Below are positions 26,464-35,047 of a stretch of DNA of 62,691 nt, piece by piece; the first letter of the stretch is position 1; every line of letters starts with the position of its first letter. Source of the stretch: Firmicutes bacterium UBA5010. GTDB lineage: Bacteria > Bacillota > Clostridia > Tissierellales > Sedimentibacteraceae. Location: the NCBI GenBank assembly GCA_002396645.1, contig DGYI01000061.1, forward strand, positions 15,248-77,938. Direction: 5' to 3'. The translations under genes were made by a program, and so were the position numbers. The notes under the pieces were generated by a model, which was not told where the DNA came from, did no database searches, and saw nothing but the letters and a program-made list of their open reading frames with translations.

Positions 26464-27249
26464 GTGTGCAGAGAAATTAATATAGCTTTGGTTAATTTAA
26501 TGCCTACAAAGGAACAAACAGAAGCTCAGTTCAGAAAAGTGCTGAACATTGAATACTTCAACTCAAATATCGAATTAGTTTGTGCAAAATCACATATATC
26601 TAAAAATACCGATATATCCTATATAGAAGATAATTATAAAAGTATTTACGATATTAAAGATAAGCTATATGACCTGGTAATCATAACGGGAGCACCTATT
26701 GAACATCTTGAGTATGAGCAGGTAGACTATTGGAATGAAATGAAAGATATCCTTGAATTTTCACAGAAGAATGCAAAAAAGTCCATGTATATCTGTTGGG
26801 GAGCACAGGCAGCGCTATATTATTTCTATGGAATTAATAAGACTAAGCTTGATAAGAAAATATTCGGAGTTTTTAAAAATGATATATTGGACAAGAGGTG
26901 TTTTCTGTTTAACGGCTTTAATGAATTTTTCCATGCTCCGCACTCCAGACATACCGAAATAAAGATTGAGGATATACGAAAAGTAAATGACATAAGGCTG
27001 GCCGCGGTATCAGAGGAAGCGGGAGTTCACATGGCAGTGTCAAAAGACTATTCAAAATTCTTTGTCATGGGACACTCGGAATATGATTTAAACACTTTGA
27101 AAAATGAGTATGAAAGAGACATAAATAAAGGACTTCAAATAGATATTCCTAAGAATTATTTCAAAGATGATAATCCTCAAAACACACCTATAGATACATG
27201 GAGTGCTGAGGGTAAAAAAATATTTGAAAATTTAATCAGGAGCATTTAA
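26464..27249 (+). CDS. metA: Homoserine O-acyltransferase (MetA family), short N-terminus
   Basis: Activates L-homoserine with acetyl- or succinyl-CoA for MetY. MetA landmarks: IALVNLMPTKEQTEAQFRK, TGAPIEHLEYEQVDYW, nucleophile Cys in YICWGAQAALYYF, PHSRHTE, and catalytic His/Glu region VMGHSEYDLNTL. It starts at GTG 26464, 5 nt after AAGGAGG, and is only 261 aa; the usual ~35-40 residues before the first strand are missing. MetY next door makes O-acetyl the likely product, but the acyl-CoA preference is not proven by sequence alone. Last gene of the riboswitch operon. Confidence 0.9.
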   Translation: MCREINIALVNLMPTKEQTEAQFRKVLNIEYFNSNIELVCAKSHISKNTDISYIEDNYKSIYDIKDKLYDLVIITGAPIEHLEYEQVDYWNEMKDILEFSQKNAKKSMYICWGAQAALYYFYGINKTKLDKKIFGVFKNDILDKRCFLFNGFNEFFHAPHSRHTEIKIEDIRKVNDIRLAAVSEEAGVHMAVSKDYSKFFVMGHSEYDLNTLKNEYERDINKGLQIDIPKNYFKDDNPQNTPIDTWSAEGKKIFENLIRSI

Positions 27250-27255
27250 AGAGAT

Positions 27256-27299
27256 AAAAAACTATAACCCGGTTTATTCGTGCAGGTTGTAGTTTTTTT
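27256..27299 (+). terminator. Terminator of the methionine operon
   Basis: 14-bp stem with one G-U pair (27256-27269 / 27285-27298) followed by T residues, 7 bp after the metA stop codon. Confidence 0.85.
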
Positions 27300-27425
27300 A
27301 TTATTATGTCTGTTGGATATATTTAAAACTTAATTGACATAACTATTATTTAACAATATACTTAATTAATATAGCTAAAGATATCACTTATCAAGTTATG
27401 CAAAACAAAATAAGGAGATAAAGAA

Positions 27426-28043
27426 ATGAATACAGAACTTAAAGAGGAAATAATTAAAAATTTTAAGTCCAGAAACGTAGATGTTACTTTTTTTGAAACG
27501 CTAAATGATGTTAAGGACAGAATAAATGAATTGATACCCGAAAATTGCTCAGTCGGTATCGGAAACTCAAAAACTTTGAAGGAAATGAACATTTCAGAAA
27601 TATTAAGAGAAAGAGGAAATCTTATATTTGATAAAACGCTTGCTCAAAGCAAGGAAGAAGTTAATCAGATAAAGAAAAAATCATTATTATCTGATTGGTA
27701 CATAACAGGAACAAATGCGATCTCAAAACAAGGACATATTGTTAATATAGATCATAGCGGAAACAGAGTAGCAGCAATGATATACGGACCTGATAATGTA
27801 ATAGTTGTTGTCGGAACAAACAAAATTTGTGATACACTGGATGATGCAATACAAAGGGCAAGAAGTATATCGGCTCCTATGAATGCCAAAAGAGCAGGAT
27901 ATAATCCACCATGCTTGGAGTTAAAAAAATGTGTTGATTGTAAAACGAGTGAAAGAGTTTGTTTTAATTTAGTTATTATAGAAGGACAGTTTGTTAAGGA
28001 TAGAATGAATCTTTTTGTTGTAAATGAAGAATTGGGATTTTAG
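27426..28043 (+). CDS. LUD domain (LutC/YkgG-like, DUF162) protein
   Basis: A 205-aa single-domain protein of the lactate utilisation/LUD family; YITGTNAISKQGHIVNIDHSGNR and the following IYGPDNVIVVVGTNKI are the conserved core. The C-terminal CVDCKTSERVCFNL cysteines are found in stand-alone clostridial versions and could bind a metal or cluster. There is no LutA/LutB neighbour, so a role in lactate oxidation is not supported here. AAGGAGAT precedes the ATG. Monocistronic, between two terminators. Confidence 0.8.
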   Translation: MNTELKEEIIKNFKSRNVDVTFFETLNDVKDRINELIPENCSVGIGNSKTLKEMNISEILRERGNLIFDKTLAQSKEEVNQIKKKSLLSDWYITGTNAISKQGHIVNIDHSGNRVAAMIYGPDNVIVVVGTNKICDTLDDAIQRARSISAPMNAKRAGYNPPCLELKKCVDCKTSERVCFNLVIIEGQFVKDRMNLFVVNEELGF

Positions 28044-28057
28044 AGCTTGGTTACATA

Positions 28058-28087
28058 AGCACATAGCATAAAACTATGTGCTTTTTA
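28058..28087 (+). terminator. Terminator of the LUD gene
   Basis: AGCACATAG / CTATGTGCT 9-bp perfect stem, 7-nt loop, then TTTTTAA. Confidence 0.8.
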
Positions 28088-28146
28088 ATTTATAAATTAA
28101 TATCTGTTAAGCTTGCGGTAAAATATGCAAGTTTTTATTTTACCTC

Positions 28147-28320
28147 TTTATATTTATGAAAAAATATAGTATAATATCCGCATACTCAATCTTACTTGAG
28201 ATTGGATATTTTAAATAGCTCGACATAGTCGGACTATGGTATCATAATAAATATACACATGAATAATTTGATTATTAATTTGTAACATTAATAACATTAA
28301 CATTATAAATTTTTATAAGG
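28147..28320 (+). promoter_or_regulatory. glnS promoter and structured leader
   Basis: TTTATA (28147-28152), a 17-bp spacer and TATAAT (28170-28175), then 8 nt to ACTCAATCTTACTTGAG (28184-28200). The same TATAAT-N8-ACTCAATCTT module precedes the Lrp gene near 47985-48001. Within the leader are a CTCAA/TTGAG hairpin and CATAGTC / GACTATG (28224-28238). A T-box was looked for and not found (no AGGGTGG-type antiterminator sequence). The end of the leader is plain AT-rich DNA. Confidence 0.5.
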
Positions 28321-28330
28321 AGATGTACAA

Positions 28331-30019
28331 ATGAGCGAAAATATGAACGAAAGTACTAATAACAACGAAAGCAGAGAATCGGTAAATTTTATACAGAAGA
28401 TTATAAATGATGATATCGCAAACAGAAAATACGATGCAAGAGTACATACTCGTTTTCCGCCTGAGCCTAACGGTTTATTACATATCGGTCATGCTAAATC
28501 AATATATCTGAATTATGGACTTGCGATAAAAAATAAAGGGAAATTCAATTTGAGATTTGATGATACAAATCCTGTCAAGGAGGATGAAAGCTTTGTCAAA
28601 TCAATAATAGAAGACGTAAAGTGGCTATGCCCCGAGTGGGACGGTCATCCTTTATATGCTTCGGATTATTTTGACAAAATGTATGATTGCGCCGTAGAGC
28701 TTATAAATAAAGGTTTGGCATATATTGATGATTTAACTGCAGAGCAGATAAGAGAATACAGAGGCACTCTGACAGAGCCCGGCAAAGAAAGTCCTAACAG
28801 AAACAGAGCGATAAAAGAAAGCTTGGACTTGTTCACAAGAATGAAAAACGGTGAATTTGAAAACGGTAAATATGTTTTGCGTGCTAAAATAGATATGGCA
28901 AGTCCTAATATCAATATGAGAGATCCTGTTATTTACAGAATTATGCATGAGCATCACCATAACACCAAGGATAAATGGTGTATATATCCTATGTATGATT
29001 TTGCACATCCGATAGAAGATGCCTATGAGGGAATAACTCATTCAATCTGTACCTTGGAGTTTGAAGATCACAGACCTTTTTATGACTGGGTGCTTGCAAA
29101 TTTAGATGAATTTAAGGATGAACCTACACAGCAAATAGAGTTTGCTAAGCTTTATTTAACCAAAACTATGATGGGTAAAAGATACTTAAAGCAAATGGTA
29201 GAGCAGGGTTTGGTTGACGGATGGGATGATCCACGTATGCCGACTATTGCGGGCATCAGAAGAAGGGGCTATACTCCTGAGTCACTGCATAAATTCTTAG
29301 ATGAAATAGGAGTATCAAAGGCGCAAAGTGTTGTAGATATAGCAATGCTGGAAAATGCAATAAGAGAAGATTTAAAAGAAAAGGCGCCTAGAACTATGGC
29401 TGTGTTAGACCCTATAAAGGTAATAATAACAAATTATCCGGAAGGACAATCAGAGTATCTTGATGCTGAAAACAATTCTGAAAATGAATCTATGGGTACA
29501 AGAAAAATATCATTCTCAAGAGAGATATACATTGAGAGAGATGATTTCATGGAAGAACCTCCGAAGAAATACTTTAGATTATTTCCGGGCAATGAAGTCA
29601 GATTAAGACATGCGTATTTCATTAAATGCAATGACTATCAAAAGGATGAGAACGGCAATATAACAGAGATATATTGCACATACGATCCTGCTACGAAAAG
29701 CGGTACAGGGTTTGCTGAAAGAAAAGTAAAGGGAACACTACACTGGGTTGATGCAAATAATTGTGTAAATGCTACGGTTAGATTATATGATTATATGATG
29801 GCAGCAGAAGAATATGACAAGAATGATTTCTTGGAGAAGCTAAACCCTAATTCTAAGATAGTTTTAGAAAACTGCAAGCTTGAAAAAAATATTATGGAAT
29901 ACAAAATCGGAGACAGATTCCAATTTTTAAGACATGGATATTTTATAATTGACAGAGATTCAAGTCCTGATAATTATGTATTTAACCAGATAGTTTCACT
30001 TAAAAGTAGTTTTAAATAG
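28331..30019 (+). CDS. glnS: Glutaminyl-tRNA synthetase
   Basis: Class I aminoacyl-tRNA synthetase charging tRNA-Gln. The HIGH motif is in PPEPNGLLHIGHAKS (~45-59). The KMSKS-equivalent loop precedes GWDDPRMPTIAG and reads MMGKRYL where E. coli has MSKRKL. C-terminal anticodon-binding beta-barrels with FSREIYIERDDF and RLFPGNEVRLR are intact. The N-terminal ~20 residues are Asn/Glu-rich and extra. The length (562 aa) is normal. The indirect GatCAB route cannot be assessed from this window. AAGGAGAT precedes the ATG. Confidence 0.95.
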   Translation: MSENMNESTNNNESRESVNFIQKIINDDIANRKYDARVHTRFPPEPNGLLHIGHAKSIYLNYGLAIKNKGKFNLRFDDTNPVKEDESFVKSIIEDVKWLCPEWDGHPLYASDYFDKMYDCAVELINKGLAYIDDLTAEQIREYRGTLTEPGKESPNRNRAIKESLDLFTRMKNGEFENGKYVLRAKIDMASPNINMRDPVIYRIMHEHHHNTKDKWCIYPMYDFAHPIEDAYEGITHSICTLEFEDHRPFYDWVLANLDEFKDEPTQQIEFAKLYLTKTMMGKRYLKQMVEQGLVDGWDDPRMPTIAGIRRRGYTPESLHKFLDEIGVSKAQSVVDIAMLENAIREDLKEKAPRTMAVLDPIKVIITNYPEGQSEYLDAENNSENESMGTRKISFSREIYIERDDFMEEPPKKYFRLFPGNEVRLRHAYFIKCNDYQKDENGNITEIYCTYDPATKSGTGFAERKVKGTLHWVDANNCVNATVRLYDYMMAAEEYDKNDFLEKLNPNSKIVLENCKLEKNIMEYKIGDRFQFLRHGYFIIDRDSSPDNYVFNQIVSLKSSFK

Positions 30020-30064
30020 TAGTTAATCTACAGCGTTTACGTGGCAAACGCAGGGAGAATTTAA

Positions 30065-31213
30065 ATGGAATTAATTAATATTATAGAAGAGAATGTAGCA
30101 AATACCGGCATAATTTATGTGGTATTTGCTACTCCTTTAAATAAAGCAGAGAATAAATATAAAAAAATAACAATCAAGCCTATAAGCTCTGAGGATAAGA
30201 TAGTTTATCAGCTAGAGAAATTTACCGATAAGCAAGCATTCCATGAAAACATCGCATCAGATGCCATAACGGAAAGAATCATGGACTTAGCCAATCTTTA
30301 TAAGAATGCAAATATATTCACTGTAGATGCTGATTATCAGCTGCTTGTAAGCAAGAAAGGCAATATGAGAATAGTCAAGCTTGCTCCGACTAAGGCAATG
30401 TCTGTAGGCTCTCATAATAAGGCTAAAAACTATATCATACCTGAAAACACGCCATGTGATTTTTTAATTGAGCTTGGTGTTATGAATAAGGACGGCAAGG
30501 TTTTAGCCAAAAAATATGATAAGTTCAAGCAAATTAATAGATTTTTAGAAATAGTTGATGATGCTGTGGGAAAGATCGATTTGAAAAATGATTATAAAAT
30601 TATAGATTTCGGTTGTGGAAAAGCATATTTGACTTTTGCTTTATATCATTATTTTTATAAAATAAAAAAACTTAATGTTCAAATAGTAGGACTTGATTTA
30701 AAAACAGAGGTTATAGAATTTTGCAATGATGTTGCCAAAAAGCTTAATTACTCGCAGTTAAGGTTTGAAAACGGAGATATAAAAGATTATAATACAAACC
30801 TTGACATTGATATGGTAGTTACACTGCATGCTTGTGATAATGCAACGGATGCGGCACTTGTAAAGGCTGTAAAATGGAATACAAATATTATATTATCCGT
30901 ACCGTGCTGTCAACATGAATTTTTTAATAAGATTGAAAATGATAATCTTGAGCCTATGCTTAAGCACGGGCTGATAAAGGAAAGGTTATCATCCTTGGTT
31001 ACAGACAGCCTGAGAAGCTTATTTTTAGAAACGAAAGGATATAAGGTGCAGCTTGTCGAATTTGTAGATATGGAGCATACTCCTAAAAATATATTAATAA
31101 GAGCGGTCAAATCCAATATCAGAGAAGAATCAATAAAGGAATATAAAGATTTCAAGAAATTTTGGAAGCTTGACGATATTTTTATAGAGAAATATTTTAA
31201 TAAATGCGAATAA
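30065..31213 (+). CDS. Class I SAM-dependent methyltransferase, METTL25/GSTCD-like
   Basis: A 382-aa protein. The N-terminal ~130 residues are not recognised; they are followed by KAMSVGSHNKAKNY and the SAM-binding motif IIDFGCGKAYLTFAL (~180-194). Acidic loop GLDLKTEV, then VTLHACDNATDAAL and SVPCCQHEF (~280-290) are hallmarks of the Methyltransf_32 family that contains METTL25 and GSTCD, proteins linked to RNA or unknown methylation. The substrate is unknown. A small hairpin (GCGTTT / AAACGC) precedes its GGGAG ribosome site, 45 bp after glnS, so it may be cotranscribed with glnS. Confidence 0.8.
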   Translation: MELINIIEENVANTGIIYVVFATPLNKAENKYKKITIKPISSEDKIVYQLEKFTDKQAFHENIASDAITERIMDLANLYKNANIFTVDADYQLLVSKKGNMRIVKLAPTKAMSVGSHNKAKNYIIPENTPCDFLIELGVMNKDGKVLAKKYDKFKQINRFLEIVDDAVGKIDLKNDYKIIDFGCGKAYLTFALYHYFYKIKKLNVQIVGLDLKTEVIEFCNDVAKKLNYSQLRFENGDIKDYNTNLDIDMVVTLHACDNATDAALVKAVKWNTNIILSVPCCQHEFFNKIENDNLEPMLKHGLIKERLSSLVTDSLRSLFLETKGYKVQLVEFVDMEHTPKNILIRAVKSNIREESIKEYKDFKKFWKLDDIFIEKYFNKCE

Positions 31214-31245
31214 AGTTTCAGTCGCTATAATGAGGTGTAGTCATT

Positions 31246-32667
31246 TTGAACAGTGAATTGATTTTTAATGATAAGGACAAAGATGTTTTTGAATTAATCT
31301 TGGACAATATACCCGATTATATAACAATTGTTGATTCAAATTGCAAGACTGTTTTTTTCAATAAAGCATGTGAGAGATATTATAATATCACTAAGGATGA
31401 GATTATAGGAAAAGATCTCAGAGATTTTTTCCCTAATTCCTTGCTGCCTAAAGTTATCGAACAGCAAAAAAGCTATGATAATATTTATAACAGCCCGAGA
31501 GAAAACAGCTATACGGTTATAAGCGCCGTACCTTTGTATAACAGTGACGGAAAGCTTATAGGAGGTTTGGCGAGAGACAGAGATATAACAGAGCTCGTTA
31601 AGCTAAGCAATGTCTTGAACAAAACCCAAGCGAATTTGAGCAGACTCGAAAAAACATACTCGCTTGTGGAAGACGGACAATCGTATTTTTCAAATATAAT
31701 AGGAAAAAGCCCTCTGTTCATTCAAACTGTCAATCTATGTAAAAATGTATCCAAAACTCCGATGAATATACTATTAAGAGGTGAAAGCGGAACAGGCAAG
31801 GAATTGTTTGCAAAGGCAATACATTATGAAAGCGACAGAGAGGGTGACTTTGTAGCTATAAATTGCAGTGCGATACCTTCAGAGCTGTTTGAAAGCGAGC
31901 TTTTCGGATATGACGAGGGTGCTTTTACAGGTGCAAAAAAGGATGGCAAAATAGGTAAATTTGAAGAAGCTAACGGAGGGACCTTATTTCTGGATGAAAT
32001 AGGTGATATGCCTATGGAGCTTCAGCCTAAAATTCTCAGAGCACTTGAAGAAGGCTTTATAACAAGAATCGGCAGCAATATAAAAAGACCGATAAATGTC
32101 AGAATTATTTCAGCAACTAATAAGGATGTAAGAAGTCTTATAAATGAAAATAAATTCAGAAGGGATTTATACTATAGATTAGATGCGTTTCAGATAGATA
32201 TTCCTCCCCTGAGAAAAAGAGGCAATGATATAATTTTGCTTGCCAATACGTTTCTGCAGCAATTTTGTATGGAGCAAAGAATGAATATAATGGAGCTTTC
32301 TAAGGAGGTTGAGGATATATTCTTAGACCAGATTTGGGAGGGCAATGTCAGAGAATTAAGAAATGCCGTCCAGCGTTCAGCTATATTTGCATTTCAGGAT
32401 AGGTCTGATAAAATCAAAAAAAGGCATTTGCCGGATTTAATCATAGAAGGAATCGAGAATAAAAAATCACTAAACAAAAAAGTATCTACCGAAGAAGGAA
32501 TAGTATTGTTAGATTTGGAAGGAACAGTTGAAAGGCTTGAAAAAGAAATGATACAGCAAGCACTTTTACTTTCAAACAACAATATCTTAAAAGCGGCAAA
32601 GATATTGCAAATTCCGAGAACTACATTGTATTACAAGATTGAGAAATATAAATTGGATGATAAATAA
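31246..32667 (+). CDS. PAS domain sigma-54-dependent transcriptional activator
   Basis: A 473-aa enhancer-binding protein. An N-terminal PAS domain (~12-120; FELILDNIPDYITIVDSN) senses a small molecule or redox state. The AAA+ domain (~155-390) has Walker A GESGTGKE (~179-186), sigma-54 contact loop GAFTGA (~225-230) and Walker B GGTLFLDEIG. A Fis-type helix-turn-helix lies at the end (NILKAAKILQIPRTTLYYKI). The start is TTG with GAGGTG 8 nt upstream. No target gene is adjacent, but sigma-54 promoters occur 5.7 and 10.7 kb away (37079 and 42116). It could control one of them; this is inference. Confidence 0.92.
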   Translation: MNSELIFNDKDKDVFELILDNIPDYITIVDSNCKTVFFNKACERYYNITKDEIIGKDLRDFFPNSLLPKVIEQQKSYDNIYNSPRENSYTVISAVPLYNSDGKLIGGLARDRDITELVKLSNVLNKTQANLSRLEKTYSLVEDGQSYFSNIIGKSPLFIQTVNLCKNVSKTPMNILLRGESGTGKELFAKAIHYESDREGDFVAINCSAIPSELFESELFGYDEGAFTGAKKDGKIGKFEEANGGTLFLDEIGDMPMELQPKILRALEEGFITRIGSNIKRPINVRIISATNKDVRSLINENKFRRDLYYRLDAFQIDIPPLRKRGNDIILLANTFLQQFCMEQRMNIMELSKEVEDIFLDQIWEGNVRELRNAVQRSAIFAFQDRSDKIKKRHLPDLIIEGIENKKSLNKKVSTEEGIVLLDLEGTVERLEKEMIQQALLLSNNNILKAAKILQIPRTTLYYKIEKYKLDDK

Positions 32668-32682
32668 GAATCTAATTAATTC

Positions 32683-32725
32683 ATAAGGGAAATCAGATAA
32701 TATCTTCTGATTTCCCTTATAAAAA
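32683..32725. terminator. Convergent hairpin between the sigma-54 activator and the NUDIX gene
   Basis: Perfect 15-bp arms (32683-32697 / 32706-32720) with an 8-nt loop between two convergent genes. Flanking T-runs are weak on both sides, so it may act as a modest terminator or transcript-end stabiliser. Confidence 0.65.
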
Positions 32726-32735
32726 TTTTCTTTAT

Positions 32736-33329
32736 TTACTTTATATTAATGAATTTATTAACTAAGTCATTCTTATCTTCTATTAATCTGTTTAAAAATT
32801 GTAAGTGAACTCCTGCATACATCTCCATATCATAATCAATTTCTTTTTGTTTAATTAATTTTCCGCCGCTGTCTAAAAAATTCTTTAAGCATAATTTTTC
32901 TGTACAGATACGTTTTATATCATTTTCTTTTAGAAAGATTATTCCGTATGTTTCTGATGATGGCTTAGGTTCTTCTTTTGCACAAGATAAAAATACAGCA
33001 GTAGAATGTATTTTAGTTCCTGTTATAATTAAGGGTTTAATTTCCAAATCTATATAATCTGAAATTTCACTATAGTCACTATCATTCCAATTTCTTTTGT
33101 AGAATGTATTGGGAGAGCTTAATAATTTTACTTCAATTGAAGCTTCTTCTTTAATTTCTCTTTCTAAGGTCTGTAAGTAAGTTTCATTTTCTTCTACATG
33201 TCCGCCAATGCGAATTATACTCAATTTTTCTCCTGTGTTATCCGGTCCGATAGCAAATGCAATAGTATCTTTATATAGAATAAATGAGCCTACAGTTCTT
33301 AAAGCGCTTAAAACATTCAATTCAAACAT
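32736..33329 (-). CDS. NUDIX hydrolase
   Basis: A 197-aa protein with a NUDIX box GHVEENE...REIKEEASI (~residues 58-80) matching Gx5Ex7REUxEExGU except that the last Gly is Ser. Metal-binding Glu residues (REIKEE) are intact, so catalysis on a nucleoside-diphosphate-X substrate is plausible; the substrate is unknown. It is on the minus strand with GGAGGAAAA before the ATG, 51 bp downstream of the LRR lipoprotein gene, and may be cotranscribed with it. Confidence 0.85.
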   Translation of the reverse strand: MFELNVLSALRTVGSFILYKDTIAFAIGPDNTGEKLSIIRIGGHVEENETYLQTLEREIKEEASIEVKLLSSPNTFYKRNWNDSDYSEISDYIDLEIKPLIITGTKIHSTAVFLSCAKEEPKPSSETYGIIFLKENDIKRICTEKLCLKNFLDSGGKLIKQKEIDYDMEMYAGVHLQFLNRLIEDKNDLVNKFINIK

Positions 33330-33379
33330 TTTTCCTCCTTATTATTTTATATTGTTATCTTCCGGCAGATTTTACAGTA

Positions 33380-34951
33380 TCAGATGTCCCAGTCCAGTAC
33401 ATTGCCGTCAAAATCAAGAACGGTTTTTGTCATATTATATTTAAATAAAAATATTTTATCTTCTATTATGTACATTTTTGTAGATAAACCTGTACTCCCT
33501 CCATCTCTCATAGATTCCGTTGAATCATATATATTTATTATCTCAGAACCGTCAAGTTTCATTCTGAAAACATGGAAATAATGTATATCACAATCCAACA
33601 AGAAGTAATTTGTGAAGAAGAAAATATAATTATCTGTTACATGCAAGGAGTATATGTGACCTTTATCATCAAGACTTGGCATAATCAGTTCCCAACTTAA
33701 ATTTTTGTCGATTTTAGATTTATATATGCCTGTATCAAATTTTGCATACAATTCGTCGTTATAAACTTGAAAATTTGACGAGGTAAAATCAGCTATAATA
33801 TTTGAGGTGTCATAGTCAGCCAGAAGTTCGTAAGATTCATTTTTACTTATGTCATATTGCATTAAAATCCCACTGTAATCGTTGTTGTTTAGAGTATATA
33901 TAACTTTGTTATCATAGATAAATAAATTGTCTATATCTCTTTTAGCTGCCAGGTTTTTATCTATTAAACAAATTTCTTTAGTGCTCATACTATATGAATA
34001 TAATGTAAGTCCGGTAGTGTCTTCATATTTAGTAAAAATAATTATATCATCTGATATTACAAAACTATTTGTATAAGCTTCCAATATCAGTTCGGTTTCA
34101 AAGCTGTCTTTTTTTACATGAAATATTCCTGTCAAATCACTGTTAACATCTTTTCCGTGATAATAAATCTCTCCATTATCCTCAAAAAGCATATAAACAG
34201 AAGTTTTTAAAACTAATTCTCCATTTTTACCTTGCTTATCAGTCCTGAATAAGCCTTCTTTATAAGCGTAATAGATGTATTCACCTGAATCAAGTATCAT
34301 TCCGCCGTTTACTGAATTGGCAGAATTATTTGTTTTGTACGATACAGAACGATCATACGGCATCTTTATCGAATAGCTGTCTAATTTTGCTCTGTCTCCG
34401 GACTCTATAAATTTTTTCTCAGCGTAATTTGCAGCAAAGGCTGTGTTTTTAAAAGAAAATCTTCCTTTGAGAATTTTTTCAATCATATCCTCACTTGCAT
34501 AGACCTTAGTAAGGTTTTCACAATTAAGGAAAGCGAAATCTCCTATTTCGGTCAGTGAATCGGGTATATTTATTTCCTCTAAGCTGCTTCCCTCGAAAGC
34601 ACTCCAATCAATTTTTGTTAAGCCCTCAGGCAAAACAACAGATTTAATATATTTGTTTTCCTTAAATGCTTCGGCGCCTATTTCCTTAATAAAATCAGGC
34701 ACTACAAATTTTTCATCTTCTTTTGTTTGTGGGTATTTTGCTATAGCAGTATTATTGTTTTTAAAACCTATACCTTCAAGCTTATATTTTTCAATAATGC
34801 TTTCCTGAGTTTCATCAGGATTTTCATCTTCTTTATTATTATTAGATATGAAAATATCCTCATTTTCAGGTTTGATATTTTTTTCACAGGCAGAAAATAT
34901 CATGAGAAGTATAAAAATCAAGATTAAAATAAACTTAGATTTATTTTTCAT
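33380..34951 (-). CDS. BspA-like leucine-rich repeat lipoprotein with DUF5050-like domain (copy 1)
   Basis: A 523-aa surface lipoprotein. The start at 34951 (MKNKSKF) has GGAG upstream; the signal peptide ends in IFSACEKN. An acidic linker is followed by LRR_5 (BspA-type) repeats at ~75-155 (KEIGAEAFKENKYIKSVVLP, KIDWSAFEGSSLEEINIPD, EIGDFAFLNCENLTKV). The rest (~200-523) is a beta-propeller-like DUF5050 region with repeated YY/YIYYA-type strands. It is a paralogue of the gene just upstream and shares its final segment (YFHVFRMK, DGGSTG, VLDFDGNVL). Ligand unknown; adhesion or signalling are possibilities only. Confidence 0.82.
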   Translation of the reverse strand: MKNKSKFILILIFILLMIFSACEKNIKPENEDIFISNNNKEDENPDETQESIIEKYKLEGIGFKNNNTAIAKYPQTKEDEKFVVPDFIKEIGAEAFKENKYIKSVVLPEGLTKIDWSAFEGSSLEEINIPDSLTEIGDFAFLNCENLTKVYASEDMIEKILKGRFSFKNTAFAANYAEKKFIESGDRAKLDSYSIKMPYDRSVSYKTNNSANSVNGGMILDSGEYIYYAYKEGLFRTDKQGKNGELVLKTSVYMLFEDNGEIYYHGKDVNSDLTGIFHVKKDSFETELILEAYTNSFVISDDIIIFTKYEDTTGLTLYSYSMSTKEICLIDKNLAAKRDIDNLFIYDNKVIYTLNNNDYSGILMQYDISKNESYELLADYDTSNIIADFTSSNFQVYNDELYAKFDTGIYKSKIDKNLSWELIMPSLDDKGHIYSLHVTDNYIFFFTNYFLLDCDIHYFHVFRMKLDGSEIINIYDSTESMRDGGSTGLSTKMYIIEDKIFLFKYNMTKTVLDFDGNVLDWDI

Positions 34952-34962
34952 AATAAGCTCCA

Positions 34963-35012
34963 AAAATGCCACGAGGCGGCATTTTATAAAAGCGTGAAAT
35001 ATTTTTCACGCT
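34963..35012 (-). other. Two hairpins in the spacer between the LRR lipoprotein genes
   Basis: Read on the minus strand, AGCGTGAAA / TTTCACGCT (35012-34991) is followed by AAAATGCC / GGCATTTT (34985-34963) with a T-run leading into GGAG of copy 1. The second could act as an attenuator between the two paralogues. Confidence 0.5.
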
Positions 35013-35047
35013 ATATCCTTTCTCAATAAAGATAATTTTTACAAATC

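Noticed and set aside
28043..28330. T-box riboswitch upstream of glnS
   Set aside because: No AGGGTGG/TGGNACC antiterminator sequence and no terminator before the glnS ribosome site.
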